Below are positions 1 through 6,865 of a stretch of DNA of 41,742 bases, piece after piece. Under the pieces are notes generated by a model. It saw only the letters and a list, made by a program, of their open reading frames with translations, was not told where the DNA came from and searched no databases. This DNA comes from Alphaproteobacteria bacterium. Its GTDB lineage: Bacteria; Bacteroidota; Bacteroidia; Chitinophagales; Chitinophagaceae. Where the stretch lies: positions 1 through 41,742 of the forward strand of contig JASGCT010000015.1 in the NCBI GenBank assembly GCA_030053915.1, read 5' to 3'. A program made the position numbers and the translations under genes. Within the stretch, counting starts at the first letter, position 1, and every line of letters starts with the position of its first letter.

Positions 1-1646
1 CAACTAAAGTCATAAAACTCTAAATTATCAAATTTAAAACGTGGAATTAAAATACAATCTTTATCAAGGTATCTTATTGTATTCTGGAGTTCACTAGGTA
101 TGATTTTTAAAGAATCAGCATTTTCTTTTAAAGTGTCAACCTCAATAAGATGCCCACTTTTGGGCAAGTCGTCATTGCTAAAATAATCTTCAAATTCAAT
201 ATCTATGCTTTCATTATCTGCATTAAAATTGATAATTTTACCAACAGGCTCTAAAATATCACCTAATCTAACCGCACCTTCAATTTTTTCCAAAAAATAA
301 CGTTCAACCTTTAAGGAATATCCGTTATCTATAACTTCGAGTAAATTGACAATTTTTTGGTTAATCTTATAAAATAATTTCACCTTTTCACGTTTTCCAT
401 TCGCTCTATCCACCATAGTCCGATTACTGTTTTCACGAAATTCTTTAATTTGTTTAAAATAATCAATAAAATTAGAATTGAAAATATTATCGCCGACTGT
501 TTCAATTTCAATTGTATTTAGTATTTTTTCAGAATAAAAAATAAAGTACGGGTTCATCCAATAATCTTTAAATTCTACAAAGAAAATTCTTTTAGATTTT
601 TCTTGAACTTTGTTTTTACTAATTACTATTAAATTATCTGTACCTAACTCTCTCGGCAATTCTATTACCATTTCAATAAAATCATTATTAACCAATTCTT
701 TTAAATGCCTATTATCATTATCATTAGTAATTAAAACAATTTTACCATTTTCTATTAAAGAGTTCAAAGCGTTATTAATTATCTTAGCGTTACAATCGAA
801 ATATTCATTATTATGTAAAATAATCAAATCAAATTTATCTTCCTGCCAGTTATTATTAGAACTACTAAACTCATAATTTATTTTATTTTTAGAATTATAA
901 GTTATACGATGCAACACTCCTAAAACCCAGGTTATTTCAGCATTTACCATACCAATATACTCAACACTATCGTTTAAAAAAATACCAAATGAGGCATTAC
1001 CACTATTTGGTTCATAAATTTTAGCACCTGGTTTTATTTCGGCTAAACTATATACAAATCTAACTAAGTCAAATGGGACATTAAAATATTCAACTTCCAT
1101 TTTATCTGAAAAACTTTTAATGGTATCTTCAAAAAACTCAATAAAATATGCATCCATTATATCAGCGTTGATTTGTTTAAAAAATTTCAATAGCCCTTCT
1201 ATAAATTCAGTACTTAATCTATCAACTATTGGTTCAAAAAAATTTAAAACTGGCTTATATTGTTTTAGTGTTTCATCAAAATGTTCATTTGTATTATTAA
1301 CAAGTGTAAAAAAATGTGTTAGCCGGTCTTTAATGTTCCCACTATTATTATCATTTTCAGATTCAATATTGATTAACCCATTTTTATATAATAACAATAA
1401 AAATAAACCAACACTATAATCATTCTTAGAAAAATTTTGTATTAAGTGTGAGTTATCTTTAATAAATTTAAATATATCATTGTTTTGCTTCCAAAATTTA
1501 GAATGTATTATAGCATAATCCGTTGTAAACATTTGAGATTCTATATGTTCATAACCTTTAACACTAATTTCTTCATCTTGCTTACTTCTATCATACACAA
1601 CATTGTTTTCAACATTTACATTATTTGACTTTAAATTTTTTTTCAT
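1..1646 (-). CDS. Degenerate N-6 DNA methylase / specificity-like fusion protein (partial, runs off the window)
   Basis: I read one uninterrupted minus-strand frame from ATG at 1646-1644 to the window edge (at least 548 residues). Residues about 1-190 are a helical N-terminal region. Residues about 195-340 have the fold order of HsdM-type N6-adenine methylases: a lead-in VEYFNVPFDLVRFV, then motif I as EPNSGNASFG (212-221), close to the NPFAGLASFG form of one N-6 methylase subfamily, then EYIGMVNAEITWVLG. Where motif IV NPP[FY] should follow FDLII (272-276) the sequence is LHNNEYF (277-283), so the catalytic NPPF is absent. From about residue 460, RLGDILEPVG and the following strand pattern resemble a type I specificity (target recognition) domain. 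This suggests a fused M-S architecture that may bind but not methylate DNA. It lies 61 bp downstream of the WYL regulator on the same strand, with its own promoter. The C-terminus and downstream genes are not visible. Confidence 0.7.
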   Translation of the reverse strand, partial: MKKNLKSNNVNVENNVVYDRSKQDEEISVKGYEHIESQMFTTDYAIIHSKFWKQNNDIFKFIKDNSHLIQNFSKNDYSVGLFLLLLYKNGLINIESENDNNSGNIKDRLTHFFTLVNNTNEHFDETLKQYKPVLNFFEPIVDRLSTEFIEGLLKFFKQINADIMDAYFIEFFEDTIKSFSDKMEVEYFNVPFDLVRFVYSLAEIKPGAKIYEPNSGNASFGIFLNDSVEYIGMVNAEITWVLGVLHRITYNSKNKINYEFSSSNNNWQEDKFDLIILHNNEYFDCNAKIINNALNSLIENGKIVLITNDNDNRHLKELVNNDFIEMVIELPRELGTDNLIVISKNKVQEKSKRIFFVEFKDYWMNPYFIFYSEKILNTIEIETVGDNIFNSNFIDYFKQIKEFRENSNRTMVDRANGKREKVKLFYKINQKIVNLLEVIDNGYSLKVERYFLEKIEGAVRLGDILEPVGKIINFNADNESIDIEFEDYFSNDDLPKSGHLIEVDTLKENADSLKIIPSELQNTIRYLDKDCILIPRFKFDNLEFYDFS

Positions 1647-1669
1647 AAAATTAGTTTTTGTTTACTTTG

Positions 1670-1699
1670 CAAAGTTATAACCTATCTGTGCAATACAAA
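1670..1699 (-). promoter_or_regulatory. Predicted Bacteroidota promoter for the methylase-like gene
   Basis: On the minus strand a -33-like TTTG (1699-1696) is followed after 18 bases by TAACTTTG (1677-1670), an exact match to the TAnnTTTG -7 consensus. Transcription would begin near 1663, about 17 bases before the ATG at 1646. The -33 element lies in the 7-base centre of a perfect palindrome. Confidence 0.6.
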
Positions 1700-1708
1700 T
1701 GCACAGAT
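1684..1708. promoter_or_regulatory. Palindromic operator candidate: 9-bp arms, 7-bp spacer
   Basis: ATCTGTGCA (1684-1692) and TGCACAGAT (1700-1708) are perfect inverted repeats separated by 7 bases. They begin at the stop codon of the WYL regulator gene and enclose the -33 element of the next gene's promoter. A dimeric repressor bound here would block that promoter. The WYL protein encoded next door is the obvious candidate, by inference only. No U-run follows on either strand, which argues against a terminator. Confidence 0.55.
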
Positions 1709-2718
1709 TAAAAATATTTTTCATAGAGCGTTTTGATGATGGTTTGACATTGTTTCCTAAGATTCTCAGGTTCAATAATTTCTAAAGCATCTAAATGAGA
1801 AAAAATAAGCGCAAGAAATTCATAATTTATTCTAACATTTAACTCTATAAGCACCCCAGTTTTCGTTTTAGCTTTAATTTTTTGCGAGCCATGTAAAGGT
1901 TTGGTTTCAAGATAAGGCCAAGCCTCTAACCCAACTTTAATAATAATTTTTTCAACAGCCGCTTCTTTAGATACCGTAACACCAACAACATCTTCAAAAT
2001 ATTCCTCAAAGTTTATCTGCGTATTCGGCTTATAGATTTTGGGCGATTCTTTAAAACTAACAATTCTATCCAAAGCCAAATTAGACAGTTTCATTAAGTT
2101 TTCATTTAAACCAAAAATAAACCACCTATTATTGTATTGTTTAAGAAACCAAGGATGAAAATCTGCTGTATAAGGCTTACTATTTTTAAATCCATGATAT
2201 GAAATTTCAAGACAAGTTTCATTTTGAATAACACTGAATAAACCAGATAAATAATTAAGTCCTTTAAGATATAAATTTTGCTCAAAGCCTATAATTGGCG
2301 GCAATGGGTTATTTAATTTTAAAATGTTATTTAACCTAATCTGCGTTTCTTCAATCCAATCAAACTGTGGCAGCCCTTTAAATCTTGATAATATGGTTAG
2401 GGTTTCGGATAACTGCTCGGCTTCAGAAGCATTTAAACCCATATTTTTTATTGAAAAATTCTTGTCTTCATAACGAAAATACGTTCTTTTGCCGTCTTTG
2501 CATTTTACTAAGGGTATCGAATAGCCTTGTTCGCTTTCCATAAACGAAATATCATTATATACCTGCCTTTTTTTAACCCCATTTTCAAGGCTATTATTTT
2601 CGTTAATGGCATCATTACATGCGTCCACCAAATCTTCAATATAAAATTTACGTCTAAAATTAGAAAAACATGTATCCAAAGCATGATAACGAATAGTAGC
2701 TTGTTTATTTGTTCCCAT
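1708..2718 (-). CDS. WYL-domain transcriptional regulator
   Basis: A 336-residue protein with an N-terminal winged-helix-like region (about 1-70, including KKRQVYNDISFME) and a central WYL domain (about 150-240). The WYL domain has the signature HPWFLKQYNNRWFIFGLN followed by LALDRI, and a C-terminal extension domain lies at about 255-330. WYL proteins of this size are ligand-responsive regulators. The BrxR/CapW/PafC-type group often sits beside and represses phage-defence operons, and the WYL pocket is thought to sense nucleic acid fragments. Here the gene directly precedes a methylase-like gene, and a palindrome overlaps that gene's promoter, so local repression is a reasonable inference. 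The first ATG at 2718 gives a full-length family member. No clear promoter for this gene was recognised in 2719-2961. Confidence 0.85.
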   Translation of the reverse strand: MGTNKQATIRYHALDTCFSNFRRKFYIEDLVDACNDAINENNSLENGVKKRQVYNDISFMESEQGYSIPLVKCKDGKRTYFRYEDKNFSIKNMGLNASEAEQLSETLTILSRFKGLPQFDWIEETQIRLNNILKLNNPLPPIIGFEQNLYLKGLNYLSGLFSVIQNETCLEISYHGFKNSKPYTADFHPWFLKQYNNRWFIFGLNENLMKLSNLALDRIVSFKESPKIYKPNTQINFEEYFEDVVGVTVSKEAAVEKIIIKVGLEAWPYLETKPLHGSQKIKAKTKTGVLIELNVRINYEFLALIFSHLDALEIIEPENLRKQCQTIIKTLYEKYF

Positions 2719-2941
2719 TATAAAATAAGTGCGTTCTAAAATTATTTTTCACAACTCAAAAACTACTAAAACTTAATTATTTTTTAAATTGCCAAACAAA
2801 ATTAGCACAAAAATTCTAAATTTCCCTTAAATTTTTGTTATTTTATTCAAATTAAAATGCTTATAACAATAAAACTTCAAATATCCCAGCATTATTTTAA
2901 GAAAATAAATTTAAATAAAAATAAAATTGCATAAAAATTTG

Positions 2942-2948
2942 TAACTTG
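2942..2948 (+). promoter_or_regulatory. Possible -7 box for the toxin-antitoxin pair
   Basis: TAACTTG resembles TAnnTTTG with one T missing and lies 13 bases before the antitoxin ATG. No matching -33 element at the right distance was found, so the call is weak. Confidence 0.3.
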
Positions 2949-2961
2949 CCTAAAAAAATTT

Positions 2962-3168
2962 ATGACCACATTAACAATAAAAAAAGATATTAAACTTAAT
3001 AAGTTAAATTTTAACGATATTGATGAGTTACTCGAAGCCATATTATTTTCTTATCCTAAAATTGTTTTAAATGAAATTGAATATCATGATTTACCAGAAT
3101 CAAGTAAAGAATTAATTAAAAAATCAAAATCCTTAGGAAAAGAAGATTTGTATAATTTTCAGTTATGA
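2962..3168 (+). CDS. Probable antitoxin of a RelE/ParE-like toxin-antitoxin pair
   Basis: A 68-residue acidic, mainly helical protein with no family signature I can name. It starts at ATG 2962, shortly after a possible promoter. Its last four bases overlap the next gene's start (ATGA, 3165-3168), the usual arrangement for translationally coupled type II antitoxin-toxin pairs with the antitoxin first. The function rests mainly on the partner and the overlap. It would bind and neutralise the downstream toxin and may repress the pair. Confidence 0.6.
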   Translation: MTTLTIKKDIKLNKLNFNDIDELLEAILFSYPKIVLNEIEYHDLPESSKELIKKSKSLGKEDLYNFQL

Positions 3169-3401
3169 TAGTGAGAGAAAGAAAAGAGGTTATTGAATAT
3201 ATAAAAACTAGAAATATACAAGAACAATATTTTAAAGCTAAGAAGTTTATTGAACTAAATATGTTTGAAGTAGTTAAGTTGAAAAAAAGGAAACCCAAAT
3301 CTGAGCAGGTATATTATTTCAGAATTAATAATAAATATAGAGGAATTGGGCATTTTCTGGATAACATTTTGATTGTTACCGAAATTTCAGACCATCAATA
3401 A
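3165..3401 (+). CDS. RelE/ParE-superfamily toxin-like protein
   Basis: A 78-residue basic protein. Its second half, a KKRKP segment followed by YYFRINNKYRGIGHF, a hydrophobic strand and ISDHQ, has the pattern of small Bacteroidota RelE/ParE toxins: a strand with R-I-x-x-K-Y-R, then a final hydrophobic strand ending near a His-Gln. RelE members cleave mRNA on the ribosome and ParE members inhibit gyrase; the sequence does not tell which applies. The start overlaps the antitoxin stop by four bases. It is slightly short for the family, so an unusual or compact member is possible. Confidence 0.65.
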   Translation: MIVRERKEVIEYIKTRNIQEQYFKAKKFIELNMFEVVKLKKRKPKSEQVYYFRINNKYRGIGHFLDNILIVTEISDHQ

Positions 3402-3492
3402 ATATAATTTTGAAATATAATATAAGTCAACTTTATATTCACATGACTACCCAAAATTCAACTACTATATCGTTATACAAATATTCCCCCCC

Positions 3493-4137
3493 TCACATCC
3501 TCTTGGGTAAAACCACGTCCTTAATAAAAACCTCATGAGCATTTTGTTTAATAACCGCCTCATTATTAACAATATAAGACCGATGTATCCGAGTAAATTG
3601 ATCCTTAGGTAACATATCCAGCATCGCCTTCATCGTCATTCTAACCAATTCAGTATCAGGCGACAACTTAAAATGTATTTTTAAATAGTCTTTGCGAGCT
3701 TCAATAAAAGCAAGGTCGTCAATCATTATTTTTACTAAAAATCCATTAATTCTTAGTTGGATATGTTTTGGCGGGGCGGGCTTCGCAAACTGATAAAATT
3801 TCGCAATAGCTTTTTCAAAACGCTCAAACGAAAACGGTTTCAATAAATAATCTATCGCCGCCACATGATAGCTTTCAACTGCATATTGGTGATAGGCGGT
3901 CGTAAAAATAATTTTAACCCTTTCAAAAACTTGAGAGGCTAAATCTAAGCCTTTTAAACTCGGCATCTCAATATCTAAAAAAATTAAATCTGGTGGCGTT
4001 GTTTTAAGATAATCTAAGGCTACAATAGGGTTGGTAAAGGTTTGAATCAAATGAAGGTCGGGCATTTTTTTACAATAAAACATAATAATATCTAAGGCTA
4101 AAGGCTCGTCATCAATGGCAATGGCTGTTCTATTCAT
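3493..4137 (-). CDS. LytTR-family response regulator, C-terminus short
   Basis: A two-component response regulator with an N-terminal receiver domain (acidic pair D9-D10, phospho-acceptor D55 in FLDIEMP, T79, K100 in LLKPF) and a LytTR DNA-binding domain (about 120-214, including FIEARKDYLKI and FTRIHRSYIVN). The frame extends six bases upstream to a TTG, but ATG at 4137 overlaps the kinase stop as ATGA and is the natural start, giving 214 residues. The protein ends at VVLPKRM, where LytTR proteins normally continue for another 15-20 residues (LPISRSYK-like strand and helix), so the C-terminus looks clipped. The stop codon is followed at once by seven G residues on the coding strand. It is the partner of the upstream kinase. 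Confidence 0.88.
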   Translation of the reverse strand: MNRTAIAIDDEPLALDIIMFYCKKMPDLHLIQTFTNPIVALDYLKTTPPDLIFLDIEMPSLKGLDLASQVFERVKIIFTTAYHQYAVESYHVAAIDYLLKPFSFERFEKAIAKFYQFAKPAPPKHIQLRINGFLVKIMIDDLAFIEARKDYLKIHFKLSPDTELVRMTMKAMLDMLPKDQFTRIHRSYIVNNEAVIKQNAHEVFIKDVVLPKRM

Positions 4138-5246
4138 CCCCAAAGTTTTAGGGTTACCATAAAATAAGTCTCTGTTTTATCAATCGTTAATGTATGTTGG
4201 TTAGGATATAATAATTGCAAACGCTTGCGGATACTTTTTAACCCAACTTGTGTACCTGATGACTGCTTAGGATTGATGTCGTTTTTAGCTAAAAAAAATA
4301 TTGTTTTATCTGAGGTTTTTAACTCAAACTTAATATAACTGCGTTGGTCGGGAATAATACCATATTTAAAAGCATTCTCTAAAAAGGGTAAAAATAGTAA
4401 GGGCGCAACATCTAAATTATTGGTTTCAATATGTGTATCAAAATGAATATCCGCCGTATTGCCCAAACGAATTTTTTGAAAATCTATAAAATTAAGAATA
4501 AATGCTGCTTCATGATTTAAACTAATTTTATCTAAATTGCCTTCGGTTAATACATACCTTAAAAGTTGCGATAAAATTAAAATAGAATGTGGTGCTTTCT
4601 CGTTTTGAGTAAGTGTTAGGCTATAAATTGAATTGAGTGAGTTAAATAAAAAATGCGGGTTCATTTGAAGTTTAATGGCTTGCAACTCTGCAGCCGTTTT
4701 TTGAATTTGAATTTCGTTTTTTAAAGAAAATTCTTTCCATAACATCGAAATTAAAATCACTGTAAAATACAAAAATAAACAGATTTGCAAATCGGCTAAA
4801 AAAGGTTTATTACGCCCCAATCTTCCATTTAACATCATAGGCACTATAAACGTCAAGGTGGCACCTACCATAATCCATAATAACCATAAAGCATATTTTT
4901 TTCTAATCCAATACTTAGGGAATAAATAATATAAATTGAGGTAGAAGAAAATGATAATAACTATATTAGTATTTACTTTTTGTTGGTACAAATTTTTAAT
5001 TTCCATGGGCTTACCATGTGGTGGTTTTCCTTTGGGTGGTTGAGGTAAAAATGTTTCGTTTCTTGTATTACGATGCGGCTGATTGTCTCTAAACTCTTTA
5101 AATTCGGGCTTCTCATGAAAATTTTCTCTGTCATTGTTGTTATGGTCTATCGAAAAAATATAGGGAATTAAAAAAACAAAAATAACTGCACCAACTATGT
5201 GAAATACAATATGTTTAGATACAATACGCATCTTATTTAAATACAT
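4134..5246 (-). CDS. LytS/YehU-type sensor histidine kinase
   Basis: A 370-residue membrane kinase. One membrane segment (about 12-32) is followed by a soluble stretch of about 60 residues rich in His, Asn, Asp and Pro (33-92). Further membrane segments lie at about 95-110, 118-140 and 155-172. The His_kinase domain has QMNPHFLFNSLNSIYSL with phospho-accepting H198, followed by an ATPase domain with LENAFKYGI (N box) and GTQVGLKSIRKRL (G box). It autophosphorylates and passes phosphate to the LytTR regulator, whose start overlaps its stop. The polar His/Pro-rich loop would face the periplasm and could sense a ligand or metal, but that is conjecture. A TAAATTTG -7-like box at 5272-5265 precedes the ATG. 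Confidence 0.9.
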   Translation of the reverse strand: MYLNKMRIVSKHIVFHIVGAVIFVFLIPYIFSIDHNNNDRENFHEKPEFKEFRDNQPHRNTRNETFLPQPPKGKPPHGKPMEIKNLYQQKVNTNIVIIIFFYLNLYYLFPKYWIRKKYALWLLWIMVGATLTFIVPMMLNGRLGRNKPFLADLQICLFLYFTVILISMLWKEFSLKNEIQIQKTAAELQAIKLQMNPHFLFNSLNSIYSLTLTQNEKAPHSILILSQLLRYVLTEGNLDKISLNHEAAFILNFIDFQKIRLGNTADIHFDTHIETNNLDVAPLLFLPFLENAFKYGIIPDQRSYIKFELKTSDKTIFFLAKNDINPKQSSGTQVGLKSIRKRLQLLYPNQHTLTIDKTETYFMVTLKLWG

Positions 5247-5358
5247 TTAAGTAGGTCATAAATTCAAATTTAACTATTTTAATATTTGGATGTTTTTAGC
5301 ACAAATATACAATTTATTTGCAAGATATTATTATTTTAAGATTTTATTTTTAAACAAA

Positions 5359-5390
5359 AAAAGGCTACAATATTTCTAAAGTAGCCTTTT
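5359..5390 (-). terminator. Intrinsic terminator after the lipoprotein-like gene
   Basis: Perfect 10-bp arms AAAAGGCTAC (5359-5368) and GTAGCCTTTT (5381-5390) with a 12-base loop. On the minus strand the stem is followed by a T-run (seven Ts in all), fitting termination of the gene ending at 5411. It separates that gene from the kinase operon. Confidence 0.8.
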
Positions 5391-5410
5391 AAAACATATT
5401 AAATTACAAT

Positions 5411-6649
5411 TTAAATAGATCGAGTATAAACGACGCCATTAATAGTAACCGTAAGGGTTGTGCTACCACATGTCCCTGCAAAATTGATAGTGATAACATT
5501 AGCTAAATAATTAATATCTATCATACCATTCTTAGGTTTACGACGCGTAGTACAACTTAAATCTTCAACCAAATTTTGAGTTGTAACATAACTATATAAT
5601 GTAGTACCATTTTCCAAAACACTGCTGTTATTAGCCGTAGTTGTAATAGTTCCAGAAGTAAAATGTTTGGTAGTTACATTTATAATGCCTTGAACCACTT
5701 TAGATTTATTGACCTGTAAACTTGCCGTTGTATTATCGCTAAACGTTAATTTTCCAGTTCCAACAATATTATAACTATTATAAATAATCGAATCATTGGT
5801 TACCGTTTTAGTTGTGGTTAAGGTTTTATTACCTGAAACACCAATACCGTTTACATAATAACTTACAAATTCTGCGGCTTGAACAGTATTAGGATACGTA
5901 CCTGTTCGGGTAATCACAATTTGTCCAGACCGGGTTACTGTATCGCCTTGATAAGCCACACTCACGCCCGTACCAAAGTCTATAACTGTTTTAGCAACTG
6001 TAGATAATAATGAATCGATATTTAAAGCATCATAAAGTCCTAAATGCTTACCACTTCTATGTTTACCTTGCGAACAACCCAGTGTGGGTGTGGGCAATAA
6101 ACTGGCGATATTGGTTAATACTGCACCTGAGGCATCGTAATGGGTAATGGTTGCCCCACCCACCGCATAGCCATAAAAATTTTTGGCATGTTCGTTAATA
6201 TTTTCAAAGTCGGTAATGGCTAAGAGTGTATCATTTGCGGCTAATAAGCTAATACCGTCTATAGAAAACAAGCCACTTTTAATACCACCGCCATCATGTT
6301 TACCGCCGCCTTTTCCAGAACCGCCGCCTTTTCCGTGGAATACTTCGTAATTTAATCCCGCGTTATCTGAATATGTTACCATATTATTGGCATCTGCATA
6401 GTTACCCGATTCAAAAGCACCTAATCGGCTTTGAGGGCTAAAGTTAAATCCAGACACTACTTCGGCAGTGGTAATAGCAATGGTGTTTAAGGTGGCGCCG
6501 CTCACATTAGAATTGGTTTTAATGTTGCTTAAGACTGTAGCGATGTTTTGTGTTTCTAAATCGCTTAATTGGTTCGCTTTGTTACATGCTAAAGTGAACA
6601 TAGTTGCTAAGCCACCTAAGAGCCAGCTTTGTTTGAAATGTTTGTTCAT
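5411..6649 (-). CDS. Secreted Gly/His/Lys-rich protein, possible lipoprotein, function unknown
   Basis: A 412-residue protein I do not recognise. The N-terminus is a signal sequence ending in FTLAC at residue 22, a weak lipobox, so it is probably exported and may be lipidated. Residues about 105-125 are a low-complexity Gly/Lys/His segment (GGGSGKGGGKHDGGG), and a second Cys-Lys-His-Gly patch follows near 190 (GCSQGKHRSGKHLG). The C-terminal half is Thr/Asn/Val-rich with alternating polar and hydrophobic residues, suggesting beta structure; two Cys (CTTRR and GTCGS) could form a disulfide. It has its own -7 promoter box and its own terminator, so it is separate from the adjacent kinase operon, though the two may be functionally linked. 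Confidence 0.7.
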   Translation of the reverse strand: MNKHFKQSWLLGGLATMFTLACNKANQLSDLETQNIATVLSNIKTNSNVSGATLNTIAITTAEVVSGFNFSPQSRLGAFESGNYADANNMVTYSDNAGLNYEVFHGKGGGSGKGGGKHDGGGIKSGLFSIDGISLLAANDTLLAITDFENINEHAKNFYGYAVGGATITHYDASGAVLTNIASLLPTPTLGCSQGKHRSGKHLGLYDALNIDSLLSTVAKTVIDFGTGVSVAYQGDTVTRSGQIVITRTGTYPNTVQAAEFVSYYVNGIGVSGNKTLTTTKTVTNDSIIYNSYNIVGTGKLTFSDNTTASLQVNKSKVVQGIINVTTKHFTSGTITTTANNSSVLENGTTLYSYVTTQNLVEDLSCTTRRKPKNGMIDINYLANVITINFAGTCGSTTLTVTINGVVYTRSI

Positions 6650-6684
6650 AGTTTTAAATTTTTGTTTTTAAAATTTTATTTTTG

Positions 6685-6692
6685 CAAAGTTA
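6685..6692 (-). promoter_or_regulatory. -7 box of the lipoprotein-like gene
   Basis: TAACTTTG on the minus strand (6692-6685) matches TAnnTTTG exactly and lies 35 bases upstream of the ATG at 6649. No clear -33 element was seen. Confidence 0.5.
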
Positions 6693-6812
6693 TGCGGTAC
6701 TTTTTTAAAATAAGTTTATTTGAGATAAAAGGCATTTTTTTTGAGACGAAGCCCCAAAATTTTGATTATAAGAACATAAAATATCGTTTATTTTAATAAT
6801 TTCTTAAAAATC

Positions 6813-6843
6813 TTGGTTTTTCAAAGATATTTTAGTAACTTTG
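6813..6843 (+). promoter_or_regulatory. Promoter of the tig-clpP-clpP-clpX operon
   Basis: TTG (6813-6815), 20 bases, then TAACTTTG (6836-6843) gives the full Bacteroidota -33/-7 arrangement. The -7 box ends 22 bases before the tig ATG. This is the clearest complete promoter in the window. Confidence 0.7.
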
Positions 6844-6865
6844 CCGTTTATAATAAGTTAAATTT

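Noticed and set aside
610..1419. Plus-strand open frames (610-876, 1120-1419) opposite the methylase-like gene
   Set aside because: Their translations are low-complexity Leu/Ser/Lys-rich shadows. The minus strand holds a continuous 548-codon frame with recognisable motifs.
1684..1708. Palindrome as an intrinsic terminator of the WYL gene
   Set aside because: No U-run follows on the minus strand; instead a promoter -7 box does. An operator fits better.
3425..3455. Imperfect inverted repeat AATATAAG/CTTTATATT after the toxin gene
   Set aside because: All A/T-rich arms with a bulge, expected by chance in such AT-rich DNA.
3481..3495. Seven-G tract as a phase-variation switch for the response regulator
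   Set aside because: The tract lies after the stop codon, so length changes would not alter the reading frame of the protein as written. Kept only as part of the finding on the short C-terminus.
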